Source: Bacteroidales bacterium (GTDB taxonomy: Bacteria > Bacteroidota > Bacteroidia > Bacteroidales > Marinilabiliaceae). From it: a DNA stretch of 64,000 bases. Shown piece after piece: positions 41,789 through 50,142 of this stretch. Position 1 is the stretch's first letter. Every line of letters starts with the position of its first letter. The notes under the pieces were generated by a model. The model did no database searches. It saw only the letters and a list, made by a program, of their open reading frames with translations, and was not told the DNA's origin. Both the position numbers and the translations under genes were made by a program. Location of the stretch: positions 1 through 64,000 of the forward strand of contig JAKSLD010000019.1 of NCBI GenBank assembly GCA_024401395.1, read 5' to 3'.

Positions 41789-43234
41789 ATGAAACACCCT
41801 TCGAGTATAATTTTTGCGCTACTATTATTCCTGTCGCTTAATTCGTTTTTTGCGAGCAACGGCTATGCTCAGACTAAGCAGCGAGTAATCATTCTTACAG
41901 ATATAGAGAATGAGCCAGACGACTGTCAGTCGCTTGTACGTCTTCTGCTTTATAGCAATGACATTGATATTAAAGCCATAATAGCGACAACATCTACGCA
42001 TATGCGAGATAAGGTGCATCCAGAGACTATACACCGAGTGATAAAGGCATACGCGAGTGTTCATGATAAACTAACCCAGCATGATAAAGGGTACCCATCA
42101 CCAAAGAGTCTGCACGATTGCGTTTTCAGCGGTCAGCCTGGCTATGGAATGGATGCAGTAGGAGAGGGTAAGGATTCCAATGGCTCAGAGAAGATAGCAG
42201 AAGAGTTGATGAGAGAAGATAACTCTCCACTTTGGATTTGTGCATGGGGAGGAGTAAACACGCTTGCTCAGACATTGGTATCTATTCGAAAGAATTATCC
42301 TGTTTCGGACCAGACAAGTATGCTTGCCAAGCTCAGAGTATACACTATTTCGGATCAGGATGATGCTGGACAGTGGATTCGTCGTGAATTCCCCCATATG
42401 TTTTATATCGTTAGCCCTGGTGGTTATGGTAATGCCACATGGATTGGTATGAACAATGCAGAAGGAGAACATCCCGAGTTGGTGTCGAATCAGTGGCTGG
42501 CTGAGAATATTCAGCAGGGACATGGTCTGCTAGGTGCATGCTATCCTGATGTTGCGTATGGTATGGAGGGCGATACTCCATCATTCTTGAACCTTATTCC
42601 CAATGGCCTGAATTCTCCAGAGAACCCTAACTGGGGTGGCTGGGGAGGTCGCTATGAGTTGTATACGCCTGATGTAAAGAAGTGCGATTATGATGGTTTT
42701 ACAGGAGGGGTAAAGATAGGTGACGAAACACGACCTATTTGGACCAATGCCTCTGATACATATACTCCTTTCGTTGCATCAGCCTACGGACGTGCAGTAA
42801 AGAAAGGTGATAAGACGTATACAGGCAATCAGGCTACCATTTGGCGTTGGCGAGAGGAGATACAGAACGATTTTGCTGCTCGTATGGATTGGTGTGTTAC
42901 GTCATTCAAGCAAGCCAACCATCCGCCATTCGCTATGTTGGACACACAAGAAAAGATAACCGTCAAGTCGGGTGAGTGGTTCTATTTCAATGCCGACAGT
43001 TCGTTTGATCCTGATGGCGACAGTATTTCATTCCTTTGGTTCCCATATCCTGAAGCTACAGGGTTCAAGGGCGAGTTGCCTGCACCACCTGCAGAGAATT
43101 GTCATGATTATAAGGCACAAGCACCTATAGTGAGTCAGCCAACAGATATTCATTATATATTGAAGGTTACGGATAAGGGTACGCCTAGACTGAGCCGATA
43201 CAAGAGAATAATTGTGACTGTAGAGCCGAAATAG
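41789..43234 (+). CDS. Secreted DUF1593 protein (nucleoside-hydrolase-like)
   Basis: Signal peptide (cleavage near YAQ, residue 27-28) and a DUF1593 domain: VIILTDIENEPDDCQSLVRLLLYS (residues about 33-56, the acidic DxExExDD metal-type cluster like nucleoside hydrolases), SPLWICAWGGVNTLAQTL and YTISDQDDAGQWIRREFP. The C-terminal part (about 395-480) is an Ig-like domain with FNADSSFDPDGDSISF. Members are often annotated as cellulose-binding or glycoside-related, but activity is unproven. It is followed 30 bp later by a two-domain hydrolase lipoprotein, likely cotranscribed and perhaps acting on plant material. Confidence 0.82.
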   Translation: MKHPSSIIFALLLFLSLNSFFASNGYAQTKQRVIILTDIENEPDDCQSLVRLLLYSNDIDIKAIIATTSTHMRDKVHPETIHRVIKAYASVHDKLTQHDKGYPSPKSLHDCVFSGQPGYGMDAVGEGKDSNGSEKIAEELMREDNSPLWICAWGGVNTLAQTLVSIRKNYPVSDQTSMLAKLRVYTISDQDDAGQWIRREFPHMFYIVSPGGYGNATWIGMNNAEGEHPELVSNQWLAENIQQGHGLLGACYPDVAYGMEGDTPSFLNLIPNGLNSPENPNWGGWGGRYELYTPDVKKCDYDGFTGGVKIGDETRPIWTNASDTYTPFVASAYGRAVKKGDKTYTGNQATIWRWREEIQNDFAARMDWCVTSFKQANHPPFAMLDTQEKITVKSGEWFYFNADSSFDPDGDSISFLWFPYPEATGFKGELPAPPAENCHDYKAQAPIVSQPTDIHYILKVTDKGTPRLSRYKRIIVTVEPK

Positions 43235-43264
43235 ATATACAGTTGATACAAATAACTAACAAAA

Positions 43265-44914
43265 ATGAAATATTTCTCTCTTTTATTATGTGTACTGCTA
43301 TTGGTGGGTTGTACACAAAAAGTTTCAAACGTTCGCAAGCAGAAGATTCTTGACGAAGGAGGCAGTGGGCCATACAAGGCTATGGGTGTTGCCGATTCCA
43401 CATTGCAAGGTTTGACCATTTACCGACCGCAGGATTTGAATGCGGCTGTAGATGCAGAGAACAGAGCCCTTCCTCTTATGATTTTTGCAAATGGCGCCTG
43501 TACAGACTGTAATGCGCAGCACTGGCGTATGCTTTCAGATATTGCATCGTACGGCTATATTGTCATTGCTGTAGGAGAACTCCAGGACAGTATCAACGAC
43601 CGCAAGCACGAGCAGGTGGGACCAGAACTGATGATTAAGGGACTCAACTGGGCAGAGCAAGAGAACAATCGTGCCGAGAGCGAGTATGAGTCACTCATTG
43701 ACATGGACAACGTATGTCTTGCAGGTATGAGTTGCGGTGGTGCAATGACGATGGCCAATAGTGCAGACCCACGCATAAAGACATATATAATGTTCAATAC
43801 AGGCATGGGCGACCTTCAGATGGCTGGTGCATCGACAGAGAATCTCAAGGATGTTCACGGACCAGTTCTCTATATGCTCGGTGGCGAATCCGATATAGCA
43901 TATAATAATGCACTTATGGACTATGACAGATTGAATCATGTTCCAGTAGCTTTCTCAAGTCAGCTTCGCGTTGGTCATGGCGGTACATATCACGAGCTTT
44001 ATGGCGGCGAGTATTCCATTATGGCTCGTTACTGGCTCGACTGGCAGTTGAAGGGCAATGAGTCGCACAAAGACGTATTCCTCCAGAATAACCTTGAAGG
44101 TTTTGCTGATTGGCGTATGAAATCCAAGGGCTTCAAGGAACTCAATGGGGTAGAGAACGACCCATATAGGGTAGAAGAGCATTGTGTCAAGACACGTAAC
44201 GGACAGAATATATGGGGTCAGCTCTATATTCCTAATACAGGAAAGGAGAAGATGCCTATGATAGTCATGGCGCACGGATTCAACAGTTCGTACGGAGAGC
44301 CAAAGGAGTTCGCCATGACTATGGCAATGAACGGAGTGGCAAGTTATATCTTCGATTTCATCGGAGGCGGCAATAACTGCAAGAGCGATGGTAAGACTAC
44401 AGATATGACCATTTTCACAGAAAAAGAGAATGTAGAGGATATTGTAGCAGATATCAAGAATCTTGATTTTCTTGACTCGCAGGATATTACACTTCTTGGC
44501 TGCAGTCAGGGCGGTTTAGTAGCTGCCATTACGTCATCGGCTAATCCAGATATGTTCAAGAATGTGATACTTATCTATCCTGCGCTTATGATACCAGAGA
44601 CGGCACCACGTATGCTTGAGGCGTTCAAGAAGAACGGCAATAAGCCTATGGAGGTCATGGGGATGAAGCTCTCGAAGAAATACTATGAGGTGCAGAATGG
44701 ACTTGACGTACTAGGTCAGCTTTCCAACTATAAGGGTAGGGTACTGATGGTCTATGGCGATGCAGATCCAGTCTGCAAAGGCGGTACATTAGAGAAGGCG
44801 CAAGAGATCTATCCAGATTGCAAGTCGGTTATTATCCCAGGCGCAAATCATGGGTTCCCAGAGTATAAGAACCATGCGATAGCTGCGGGGGCAGTGGTTG
44901 AGTTTATGAAGTAG
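43265..44914 (+). CDS. Two-domain alpha/beta-hydrolase lipoprotein
   Basis: Lipoprotein signal (LLVGC, Cys 16). Domain 1 (about 45-265) resembles dienelactone-hydrolase/lipase folds with nucleophile GMSCGG (Ser 156) and GHGGTYH. Domain 2 (about 312-549) resembles S9/BD-FAE-type esterases with AHGFNSSYGE, nucleophile GCSQGG (Ser 414), YGDADPVCKGG and GANHGF (Asp, His). Both keep GxSxG, so both may be active. Feruloyl or acetyl esterase activity is plausible, but substrate is not shown. Part of its 3' end is echoed at 46333-46386. A 14-bp hairpin (44939-44975) follows. Confidence 0.82.
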   Translation: MKYFSLLLCVLLLVGCTQKVSNVRKQKILDEGGSGPYKAMGVADSTLQGLTIYRPQDLNAAVDAENRALPLMIFANGACTDCNAQHWRMLSDIASYGYIVIAVGELQDSINDRKHEQVGPELMIKGLNWAEQENNRAESEYESLIDMDNVCLAGMSCGGAMTMANSADPRIKTYIMFNTGMGDLQMAGASTENLKDVHGPVLYMLGGESDIAYNNALMDYDRLNHVPVAFSSQLRVGHGGTYHELYGGEYSIMARYWLDWQLKGNESHKDVFLQNNLEGFADWRMKSKGFKELNGVENDPYRVEEHCVKTRNGQNIWGQLYIPNTGKEKMPMIVMAHGFNSSYGEPKEFAMTMAMNGVASYIFDFIGGGNNCKSDGKTTDMTIFTEKENVEDIVADIKNLDFLDSQDITLLGCSQGGLVAAITSSANPDMFKNVILIYPALMIPETAPRMLEAFKKNGNKPMEVMGMKLSKKYYEVQNGLDVLGQLSNYKGRVLMVYGDADPVCKGGTLEKAQEIYPDCKSVIIPGANHGFPEYKNHAIAAGAVVEFMK

Positions 44915-44938
44915 TAGAGATAGATATTTTTTGATACA

Positions 44939-44975
44939 ATAGCGGTAAGTCGGATAGGAAACGACTTACCGCTAT
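44939..44975. terminator. Hairpin after the two-domain hydrolase gene
   Basis: ATAGCGGTAAGTCG pairs with CGACTTACCGCTAT (14 bp) around a 9-base loop. No T-run follows on the plus strand, so function is uncertain. Confidence 0.5.
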
Positions 44976-45046
44976 GTAATTTTAGGGATAACATAGCGGC
45001 AACTATGTTCGCGACAATGGGGGTGAAATATAATATACACTCAGGT

Positions 45047-45091
45047 GAAGTGACTAATGAGGTGGTGATGGATGATTTGTTTGAGGGGTAA
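45047..45091 (+). repeat. 45-bp direct repeat, copy 1
   Basis: Identical to 46389-46433. In one frame it reads EVTNEVVMDDLFEG followed by a stop, as if it were the end of a vanished gene. Together with copy 2 it brackets the ATPase gene. Confidence 0.85.
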
Positions 45092-45115
45092 ACTTATTGA
45101 TTGGCTGAGAGCTTG

Positions 45116-46240
45116 TTAATATGTTGCAAGCCAGAGCATGAAGAAACGATTGTATACAGAAAGCGACTCACGGTCGGAGATTAGGAATTCGTTATCCGTC
45201 AAATATTTAATACAGCTCTTGACAGTAGAGATAGCTGGAAGCTTGTATTCTTGCAAAAAAGACGAGGCGTATGGTTTGTCAACCATGCGCCGTTTTGCTA
45301 TAGCTGACATGACTTTGCGTTGTGCAGGTGTCATTACTCTAGAATAGACGTAGAAATTCTCATCTTCTTCCCGCAATATTTTCTGGAGAGCGTTATTGAC
45401 ATCTGTGAGAGTAATGTCGCTCTCGACCATGTCATATAACTTGTTGAGCCACATCTGGATATACCATGTATGTGACATGACTGTTGCGTATATGGTATGG
45501 AAACACTCTTCGGGCAGATTTCTTCCACTATTGACGAAATGGTTCTGAGCGAACGAGAAGTATTCAGCCTCTGCTATTTCCCTCAAGTACAAAGTTTGTG
45601 TAGATTGATAGAATGGTCGAGCAGGGGAAGAAAACATCTCGCTCATAAGATGTCTTTTGCTGCCAGAGAAGATGAAATTGACATTTGGGAGAAACTGGAT
45701 ATATGAGCGCAGAAGTGCCTCGGTACCATTTTCTGGATATTCTGTTATTTGCTGAAATTCGTCAATTGCGATATAGCAACGTTTCCCTGACTGCTGCAGA
45801 TAGGTGAAGATATCCTTAAGAGTGTGCTCTTCGGTGCCATACTGGATATCAAGGGAAAGTGATGGAGCTCCTGTGATTTCATCTGCAGAGAAAGAGGGAC
45901 GGCTATGCTTGAATATCTTTATGATATCAGACAATAATTTGGTCATATTGCTGTCGAATACGCCAATCACGTTAGATGCGAATAGCTGAATAAAATCGCG
46001 CAATGACTGGGTATGAAATATATCTATATAGAAACATGAAACCTCGGGCGTATCGGTCTTGACTCTTTCAAAGACGTGTTTTATAAGTCCCGACTTCCCC
46101 ATACGACGAGGGCTAATGAGCGTAACGTTACGTCCATTTTCAAGAGCTGATATTATATCTTGAGTTTCGCTCTTGCGATCGCAGAAATAGTCTGAACTTA
46201 TATATCCTTCCACTAGGAAAGGGTTTTTGATGGCTTCCAT
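45116..46240 (-). CDS. AAA-type ATPase of the archaeal-ATPase-like family
   Basis: 374 residues from the ATG giving MEAIKNPFLVEGY. P-loop SPRRMGKS at 43-50, Walker B CYIAIDEFQQI near 138-148, a sensor block VNFIFSGSKRHLMSEMF and a C-terminal winged-helix-like region (VMSAIAKRR, LPAISTVKSCIKYL). These STAND/ORC-like ATPases are common and often multicopy in Bacteroidales, with unknown function. It is bracketed by 45-bp direct repeats, has a short leader (promoter -7 box at 46259-46266) and a 15-bp inverted repeat just upstream. This looks like an inserted cassette. Confidence 0.85.
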   Translation of the reverse strand: MEAIKNPFLVEGYISSDYFCDRKSETQDIISALENGRNVTLISPRRMGKSGLIKHVFERVKTDTPEVSCFYIDIFHTQSLRDFIQLFASNVIGVFDSNMTKLLSDIIKIFKHSRPSFSADEITGAPSLSLDIQYGTEEHTLKDIFTYLQQSGKRCYIAIDEFQQITEYPENGTEALLRSYIQFLPNVNFIFSGSKRHLMSEMFSSPARPFYQSTQTLYLREIAEAEYFSFAQNHFVNSGRNLPEECFHTIYATVMSHTWYIQMWLNKLYDMVESDITLTDVNNALQKILREEDENFYVYSRVMTPAQRKVMSAIAKRRMVDKPYASSFLQEYKLPAISTVKSCIKYLTDNEFLISDRESLSVYNRFFMLWLATY

Positions 46241-46258
46241 ACCAATTTGAATTTGTGG

Positions 46259-46266
46259 CAAAAGTA
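46259..46266 (-). promoter_or_regulatory. -7 box of the ATPase gene
   Basis: Minus-strand TACTTTTG, a consensus TAnnTTTG, only 19 bp before the start codon, so the leader is very short. The expected -33 element falls inside the inverted repeat at 46281-46313. Confidence 0.6.
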
Positions 46267-46280
46267 GCATTTTCTACATT

Positions 46281-46313
46281 ATTGCGAAAATTTCGTTGCG
46301 AAATTTTCGCAAT
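46281..46313. promoter_or_regulatory. 15-bp perfect inverted repeat over the ATPase promoter
   Basis: ATTGCGAAAATTTCG, 3 bp, CGAAATTTTCGCAAT. It covers the -33 position of the minus-strand ATPase promoter, as an operator would. It could also be a recombination end. Confidence 0.6.
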
Positions 46314-46332
46314 AGGTATTGTGTGGGTATGT

Positions 46333-46386
46333 GAGAAGGCGCAAGAGAAGTATCCAGACTGCAAGTCGGTGATTATACCTGGGGCA
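46333..46386 (+). pseudogene. Short remnant similar to the 3' part of the two-domain hydrolase gene
   Basis: In frame it reads EKAQEKYPDCKSVIIPGAG, against EKAQEIYPDCKSVIIPGAN in the hydrolase (DNA 44793-44845). The differences are mostly at third positions, so it is an old or paralogous copy. It then runs directly into direct-repeat copy 2, whereas in copy 1 the same two sequences are about 200 bp apart. Confidence 0.7.
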
Positions 46387-46388
46387 GG

Positions 46389-46433
46389 GAAGTGACTAAT
46401 GAGGTGGTGATGGATGATTTGTTTGAGGGGTAA
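46389..46433 (+). repeat. 45-bp direct repeat, copy 2
   Basis: Identical to 45047-45091 over 45 bp and flanked on the left by the hydrolase remnant. No insertion-sequence gene is seen between the copies. Confidence 0.85.
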
Positions 46434-46445
46434 TTTGTGGGGCGT

Positions 46446-46482
46446 AACTAAAAAAAGCACCTAGGGGTTGCCTAGGTGCTTT
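46446..46482 (-). terminator. Terminator of the 65-aa gene
   Basis: AAAGCACCTAGG-GGTTG-CCTAGGTGCTTT, a perfect 12-bp stem, with a T-run on the minus strand (complement of 46450-46456). Confidence 0.85.
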
Positions 46483-46498
46483 GAATATTATTGCCGTT

Positions 46499-46696
46499 TC
46501 ACCGAATTTCACCAAAAGGTCCATCTGGACTCGACAATGACGTCTCGAATATTACATCTCCTTCTTTTACAGATTGAGAAATAATAGGAATATCAGGTCG
46601 AGTAGGCGTTGTATAAGGGCTTAGTGCGACTTTTACAATATTCTCATCCAACTCAACAAACTTAAAATATGGACTATTATAATCTTTCTTCATCAT
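46499..46696 (-). CDS. Small ORF paired with the upstream T9SS cargo gene
   Basis: 65 residues with no signal peptide. The opening KKDYNSPYFKFVELDENIVKVALSPYT (residues 3-29) follows a pattern, K-x-Y-x-(S)P then a hydrophobic stretch with L-D and L-S, shared with the 81-aa ORF at 49887-50132. Such short ORFs are frequent in Bacteroidales, often next to surface proteins; function unknown. It lies 161 bp downstream of the 864-aa cargo gene on the same strand and has its own terminator. Confidence 0.65.
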   Translation of the reverse strand: MMKKDYNSPYFKFVELDENIVKVALSPYTTPTRPDIPIISQSVKEGDVIFETSLSSPDGPFGEIR

Positions 46697-46857
46697 ACAG
46701 ATGTCTAATCAACAGAACAGGCATCTAATCAACACTAGCCTACGATAACATACTAAATCTCATGTAACGTGTTTGCAAATGTAAACACTTTATTTCAAAA
46801 AACAAACATAAATGTCTTCACACTTACATCATGGTAATAGATTCTATTTGAAACATA

Positions 46858-49416
46858 TTACCAAACAAGCACTTTAGATGTTTTTGATATACTTGATGAT
46901 ATAACATCAACTACGTACATGCCTTTTTTTCCTCCGAATGGAATTTTCGTTATAACATCAGATGTCTTAGTTTTACTGATCATTTTTCCACAAACATCAT
47001 AGATTCTAACTACCATATCGGATGGTAAAATATTATTAACCGACGAACGTACTATGATATAACCATCTGTAGAGTATACAGATATAGTTTCATCTGTATT
47101 AATTGAGGTCGAGATACTACCAAGAGCCTCCTCTTGATTTTCTGCAGACTTAAGTATTAGAGAAAATCTATCTGAGATATATTGTCCACCTCGCTCTTCA
47201 AACAAATATGCATTATTCTCTCTTAAGTCAACTACTTCTCCTGTCAAATTATCTCGCAAAAATACATTTACTTCAGAATTAAACATATCAATATTTTTCG
47301 CAGTAAAGGTACCTTGATATGATTTTGAAGAAAGCATCAAACCTAGAGGAAGCTCAGCATCCAATATGTCCTCTGCAGCAGGATAGTATGGTATCACCAT
47401 ACGTTTATTTTCTTTTACTGCGTATATCTGATTCTTTGTTTTCTCTAATATCATTTTTTCAGCGTCACCATAGATAACATCAAGAGATCCCCCCTCCCTA
47501 AATACCATGGCTAACTCATCTGTATTGAGGCCCTCAGAACTAAGTGTCAGCCTTAATACATCGTTCTCCACACTCGCAGATTTCAATCTAGATGATGCTA
47601 GACTATAGTTGCTTGGCAAAGCATTAAACTTTAAAAAGCCCACTGCACCAGGAGCAGCATTTTCATGAGCTCTAACATAGAAAGCCTGTTGAGGAGCTAT
47701 TACGTCAGAATTTATGGCTACATCTCCTACCTGCGTATGTGTCGCTACACTATATGTAGAGTATTCATAACCAGACCCTGTGTAATTGTCGAACCATAAA
47801 ACAGGATCCACATTATTATCGCACTCTATATTATTCAACGGATATGCATACGAAAATGGATTGGAAAGTAAACACCATGTATTACCATCTTCGTGAGTCC
47901 TGTATCTTCTAACATCAAGTGTTTTTGATCCAGAAGACAATATAGTACCCTCTTGGGTCACGCTGAACGTTCCTGAACCTCCTTTAGCCAGGAAACCAGC
48001 CTGATTAAATGGATCTCTGTATTGACTAGAAGATACATAACTATCTGTAGCATGATCATGAAGATAGAACATACACCCATTAGTCGTTATATTTCCTTCT
48101 GTAGTCTCCGAACCTACATACATATATCTACCAGTAGGATATGTTGTATTTATCTTCACATGGTTATAATAGGCTCCATTTTTATACTTAATAGGTTCCT
48201 GTAAAAGTACGGACACCATATTGCCTGATGTCTGATTGATAACAATAGCGTCATTGTTACCTGAATTCACTACAGAAATAGACTTAGCGTGTAATCTTGC
48301 TCCAGCGTTTAATGTCAATTTACAATTATCCTCAATAATGATATTTCTAACATGAATTAAATCACTCCTAGATATAACGGGCATATTCGCTGCTGTATTT
48401 GCAATTGTAACATCCGTATATTGATCGGGAATTGATTTCGCTCCAGTTTTTGCATTGTACCAATTGTTATTGTTAAACCAATCCTCACTTTCTACTCCAG
48501 TCCATGAGTTTTTCTTAACTTCTTGGTAAGCTCCTTTATCTATTAGACTCTGTATGATTCGCTCGGTGTCTTCCTTACTATGATTGATTGCATCTGGCAA
48601 AAAATCAATAATAATCTCCGTTCCATTTAAATCCCACGCGATATTCATGCTTGTAGCCCTAAACTCACCATCTACCTTAAACGTTGTGTTTGACGATAGA
48701 GGTAGATATCCGCAATTCAGATTGCCAGCAATATCAACACTGCCATTAGGTTGAAAATTATTATTATTAGTGTCAACACTACCTCCACATACCAATGAAG
48801 AATTATCCGACATAGGGAAATAGCCACAACTGATATTTCCTCCGACAACAACACTGCCAGAAATTTCAAAATTTCTTCCATGTGTATCAACATTCCCAGT
48901 ACATGCCAATGAAGATGATGAGTTTTGGACTTTAACATCTTTACAATCCAATCCTCCATCTCCAATACTAACGCTTCCGTTAACATAAACATGATTTTCT
49001 GACGTAAAACTTCCTGTACACGTCAGTGATGCTGCGCTTTGTTGCTCAAATTCGTTCTTACAATAAATGTTGCCATTTACATTTACTTCTCCACCATACA
49101 TATGAATATGACCTTGAGAAATAAGGTTTCCATTACAAGTGAAGACCACGCCTGCCGAAGTATAAAAATCAAGACACTCTAAATCATTCGGACAAACTAC
49201 GCTAGCATTTATGTAAATACAATCGCCTGATTGTGGTAGCCTATCAGCAGCATTCCAACCTGTATAATATGGAGTCGCTTGACCTTTCCCCCAATTATTT
49301 ATATCATTCCAATCGTTTCCTGGACCTTTAAACACAAAATTATCTCCCCAGGCACCGAGTGATACCAGAGCAAGGCAAGCAAGGACTATAAGTCTTATAT
49401 ATCTCATTTTTTTCAT
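46858..49416 (-). CDS. Large secreted beta-helix-like protein with T9SS C-terminal domain
   Basis: About 852 residues from the ATG giving MKKMRYIRLIVLACLALVSLGAWG (signal peptide, about 24 residues). An N-terminal region (about 30-110) has a NNW and SGDCIYINA pattern. It is followed by short imperfect repeats (SLxCxGxxxxxxxxxxxxGSVxxxGxxxC, about 120-260), probably a right-handed beta-helix, and a G8-like NNWYNA region near 320. The end (about 785-852: VYSTDGYIIVRS, VRIYDVCGKMI, GMYVVDVI, KVLVW) is a type A T9SS sorting domain, so export to the surface by PorSS is expected. Ligand unknown. Confidence 0.85.
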   Translation of the reverse strand: MKKMRYIRLIVLACLALVSLGAWGDNFVFKGPGNDWNDINNWGKGQATPYYTGWNAADRLPQSGDCIYINASVVCPNDLECLDFYTSAGVVFTCNGNLISQGHIHMYGGEVNVNGNIYCKNEFEQQSAASLTCTGSFTSENHVYVNGSVSIGDGGLDCKDVKVQNSSSSLACTGNVDTHGRNFEISGSVVVGGNISCGYFPMSDNSSLVCGGSVDTNNNNFQPNGSVDIAGNLNCGYLPLSSNTTFKVDGEFRATSMNIAWDLNGTEIIIDFLPDAINHSKEDTERIIQSLIDKGAYQEVKKNSWTGVESEDWFNNNNWYNAKTGAKSIPDQYTDVTIANTAANMPVISRSDLIHVRNIIIEDNCKLTLNAGARLHAKSISVVNSGNNDAIVINQTSGNMVSVLLQEPIKYKNGAYYNHVKINTTYPTGRYMYVGSETTEGNITTNGCMFYLHDHATDSYVSSSQYRDPFNQAGFLAKGGSGTFSVTQEGTILSSGSKTLDVRRYRTHEDGNTWCLLSNPFSYAYPLNNIECDNNVDPVLWFDNYTGSGYEYSTYSVATHTQVGDVAINSDVIAPQQAFYVRAHENAAPGAVGFLKFNALPSNYSLASSRLKSASVENDVLRLTLSSEGLNTDELAMVFREGGSLDVIYGDAEKMILEKTKNQIYAVKENKRMVIPYYPAAEDILDAELPLGLMLSSKSYQGTFTAKNIDMFNSEVNVFLRDNLTGEVVDLRENNAYLFEERGGQYISDRFSLILKSAENQEEALGSISTSINTDETISVYSTDGYIIVRSSVNNILPSDMVVRIYDVCGKMISKTKTSDVITKIPFGGKKGMYVVDVISSSISKTSKVLVW

Positions 49417-49451
49417 ACAAATGCTTGTTACGTGAAATATTTTATAAGTCA

Positions 49452-49478
49452 CCCACGCATAGATAATCTATTTGTGGG
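49452..49478 (-). promoter_or_regulatory. 5' UTR hairpin of the 864-aa cargo gene
   Basis: Two stacked stems (5 and 6 bp) with a 2-base internal loop and 1-base loop, 36 bp before the start codon. It may mask the start region or stabilise the mRNA. Confidence 0.4.
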
Positions 49479-49826
49479 CTTGGTTTCCTTTGTTTTTAAT
49501 GTCGTTACTAGCAAACTTAATTAGTATCTCGATAAATTATTGTGCGTAAATATTGACTTTAAGAATCAGGAGGCACAAATCGTGCAAGCCGACTAAAAAT
49601 CTTAAGGTTGACTAGAATTACTTATTAACAAGTCTACATTCTAAGACCGTTGATAAATGTCCAGCAAACCCTGTGCTAAATTACGTAAATTCTCCCGATA
49701 AGGTTACTTTGTAGGTTTCACTAATTTATTACTAATAAGCGAAATGCGGCAGTTAGCAATGTGTAATCTAACAATTTACCATTGTTTCAACGACTTTGTG
49801 AGTGTGAAATCAGGTTGTACAAAGCT

Positions 49827-49861
49827 GAAAAAATCCCTTACTAGATTTCTAGTAAGGGATT
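49827..49861 (-). terminator. Terminator of the 81-aa gene
   Basis: AATCCCTTACTAG-ATTT-CTAGTAAGGGATT, a perfect 13-bp stem, with TTTTT on the minus strand. Confidence 0.9.
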
Positions 49862-49886
49862 GGATATAAAAGGGGGGAGAAATTGT

Positions 49887-50132
49887 TTAAAACGGAGAAT
49901 TTGATGAGTTGAATGGGGTGAGATTGCTGCCTATAGTTGTAGGATTGTCTGAAAACATAGAGGCAGAAGATAGGGTCTCAGGGACTGATGGTGTTCCTAG
50001 ATCTCTCCAACTTCCATCGTCATTTCCATCATTATTGTTCGGACTAAAAGACAATAATGTCGATGTATAATCAAGAGATATCTGAGAAACTATTGGAGAT
50101 ATATAGTTCTTTTTGGTAATTAAATTACTCAT
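49887..50132 (-). CDS. Small ORF paired with the upstream T9SS cargo gene
   Basis: 81 residues starting MSNLITKKNYISPIVSQISLD, the same KKxYxSP-x5-(I/V)-x-LD design as the 65-aa ORF at 46499-46696, followed by an acidic, Ser/Thr/Pro/Asn-rich tail. No signal peptide or membrane segment. It starts 10 bp after the 1478-aa cargo gene, almost certainly in one transcript, and ends at a strong terminator. Function unknown; the co-occurrence suggests a partner role. Confidence 0.68.
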   Translation of the reverse strand: MSNLITKKNYISPIVSQISLDYTSTLLSFSPNNNDGNDDGSWRDLGTPSVPETLSSASMFSDNPTTIGSNLTPFNSSNSPF

Positions 50133-50142
50133 AGCGATTAGT

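Larger units (their letters stand above)
49417..49886 (-). other. Intergenic stretch between two T9SS cargo units
   Basis: About 470 bp. It holds a 5' UTR hairpin of the 864-aa gene at 49452-49478 (CCCAC-ATAGAT/ATCTAT-GTGGG with a small bulge), AT-rich sequence without ORFs, and the terminator of the 81-aa gene at 49827-49861. No repeat array of the 11-bp type is seen here. Confidence 0.6.

Noticed and set aside
41846-41863. Reverse match to the tail (GTTGCTCGCAAAAAA) in the DUF1593 gene
   Set aside because: It falls in the signal-peptide codons (FFASNG) and has no array; taken as chance.
45005-45091. 28-codon ORF ending in direct-repeat copy 1 (EVTNEVVMDDLFEG)
   Set aside because: Too short and its second copy lacks the same upstream frame; treated as a repeat or gene remnant.
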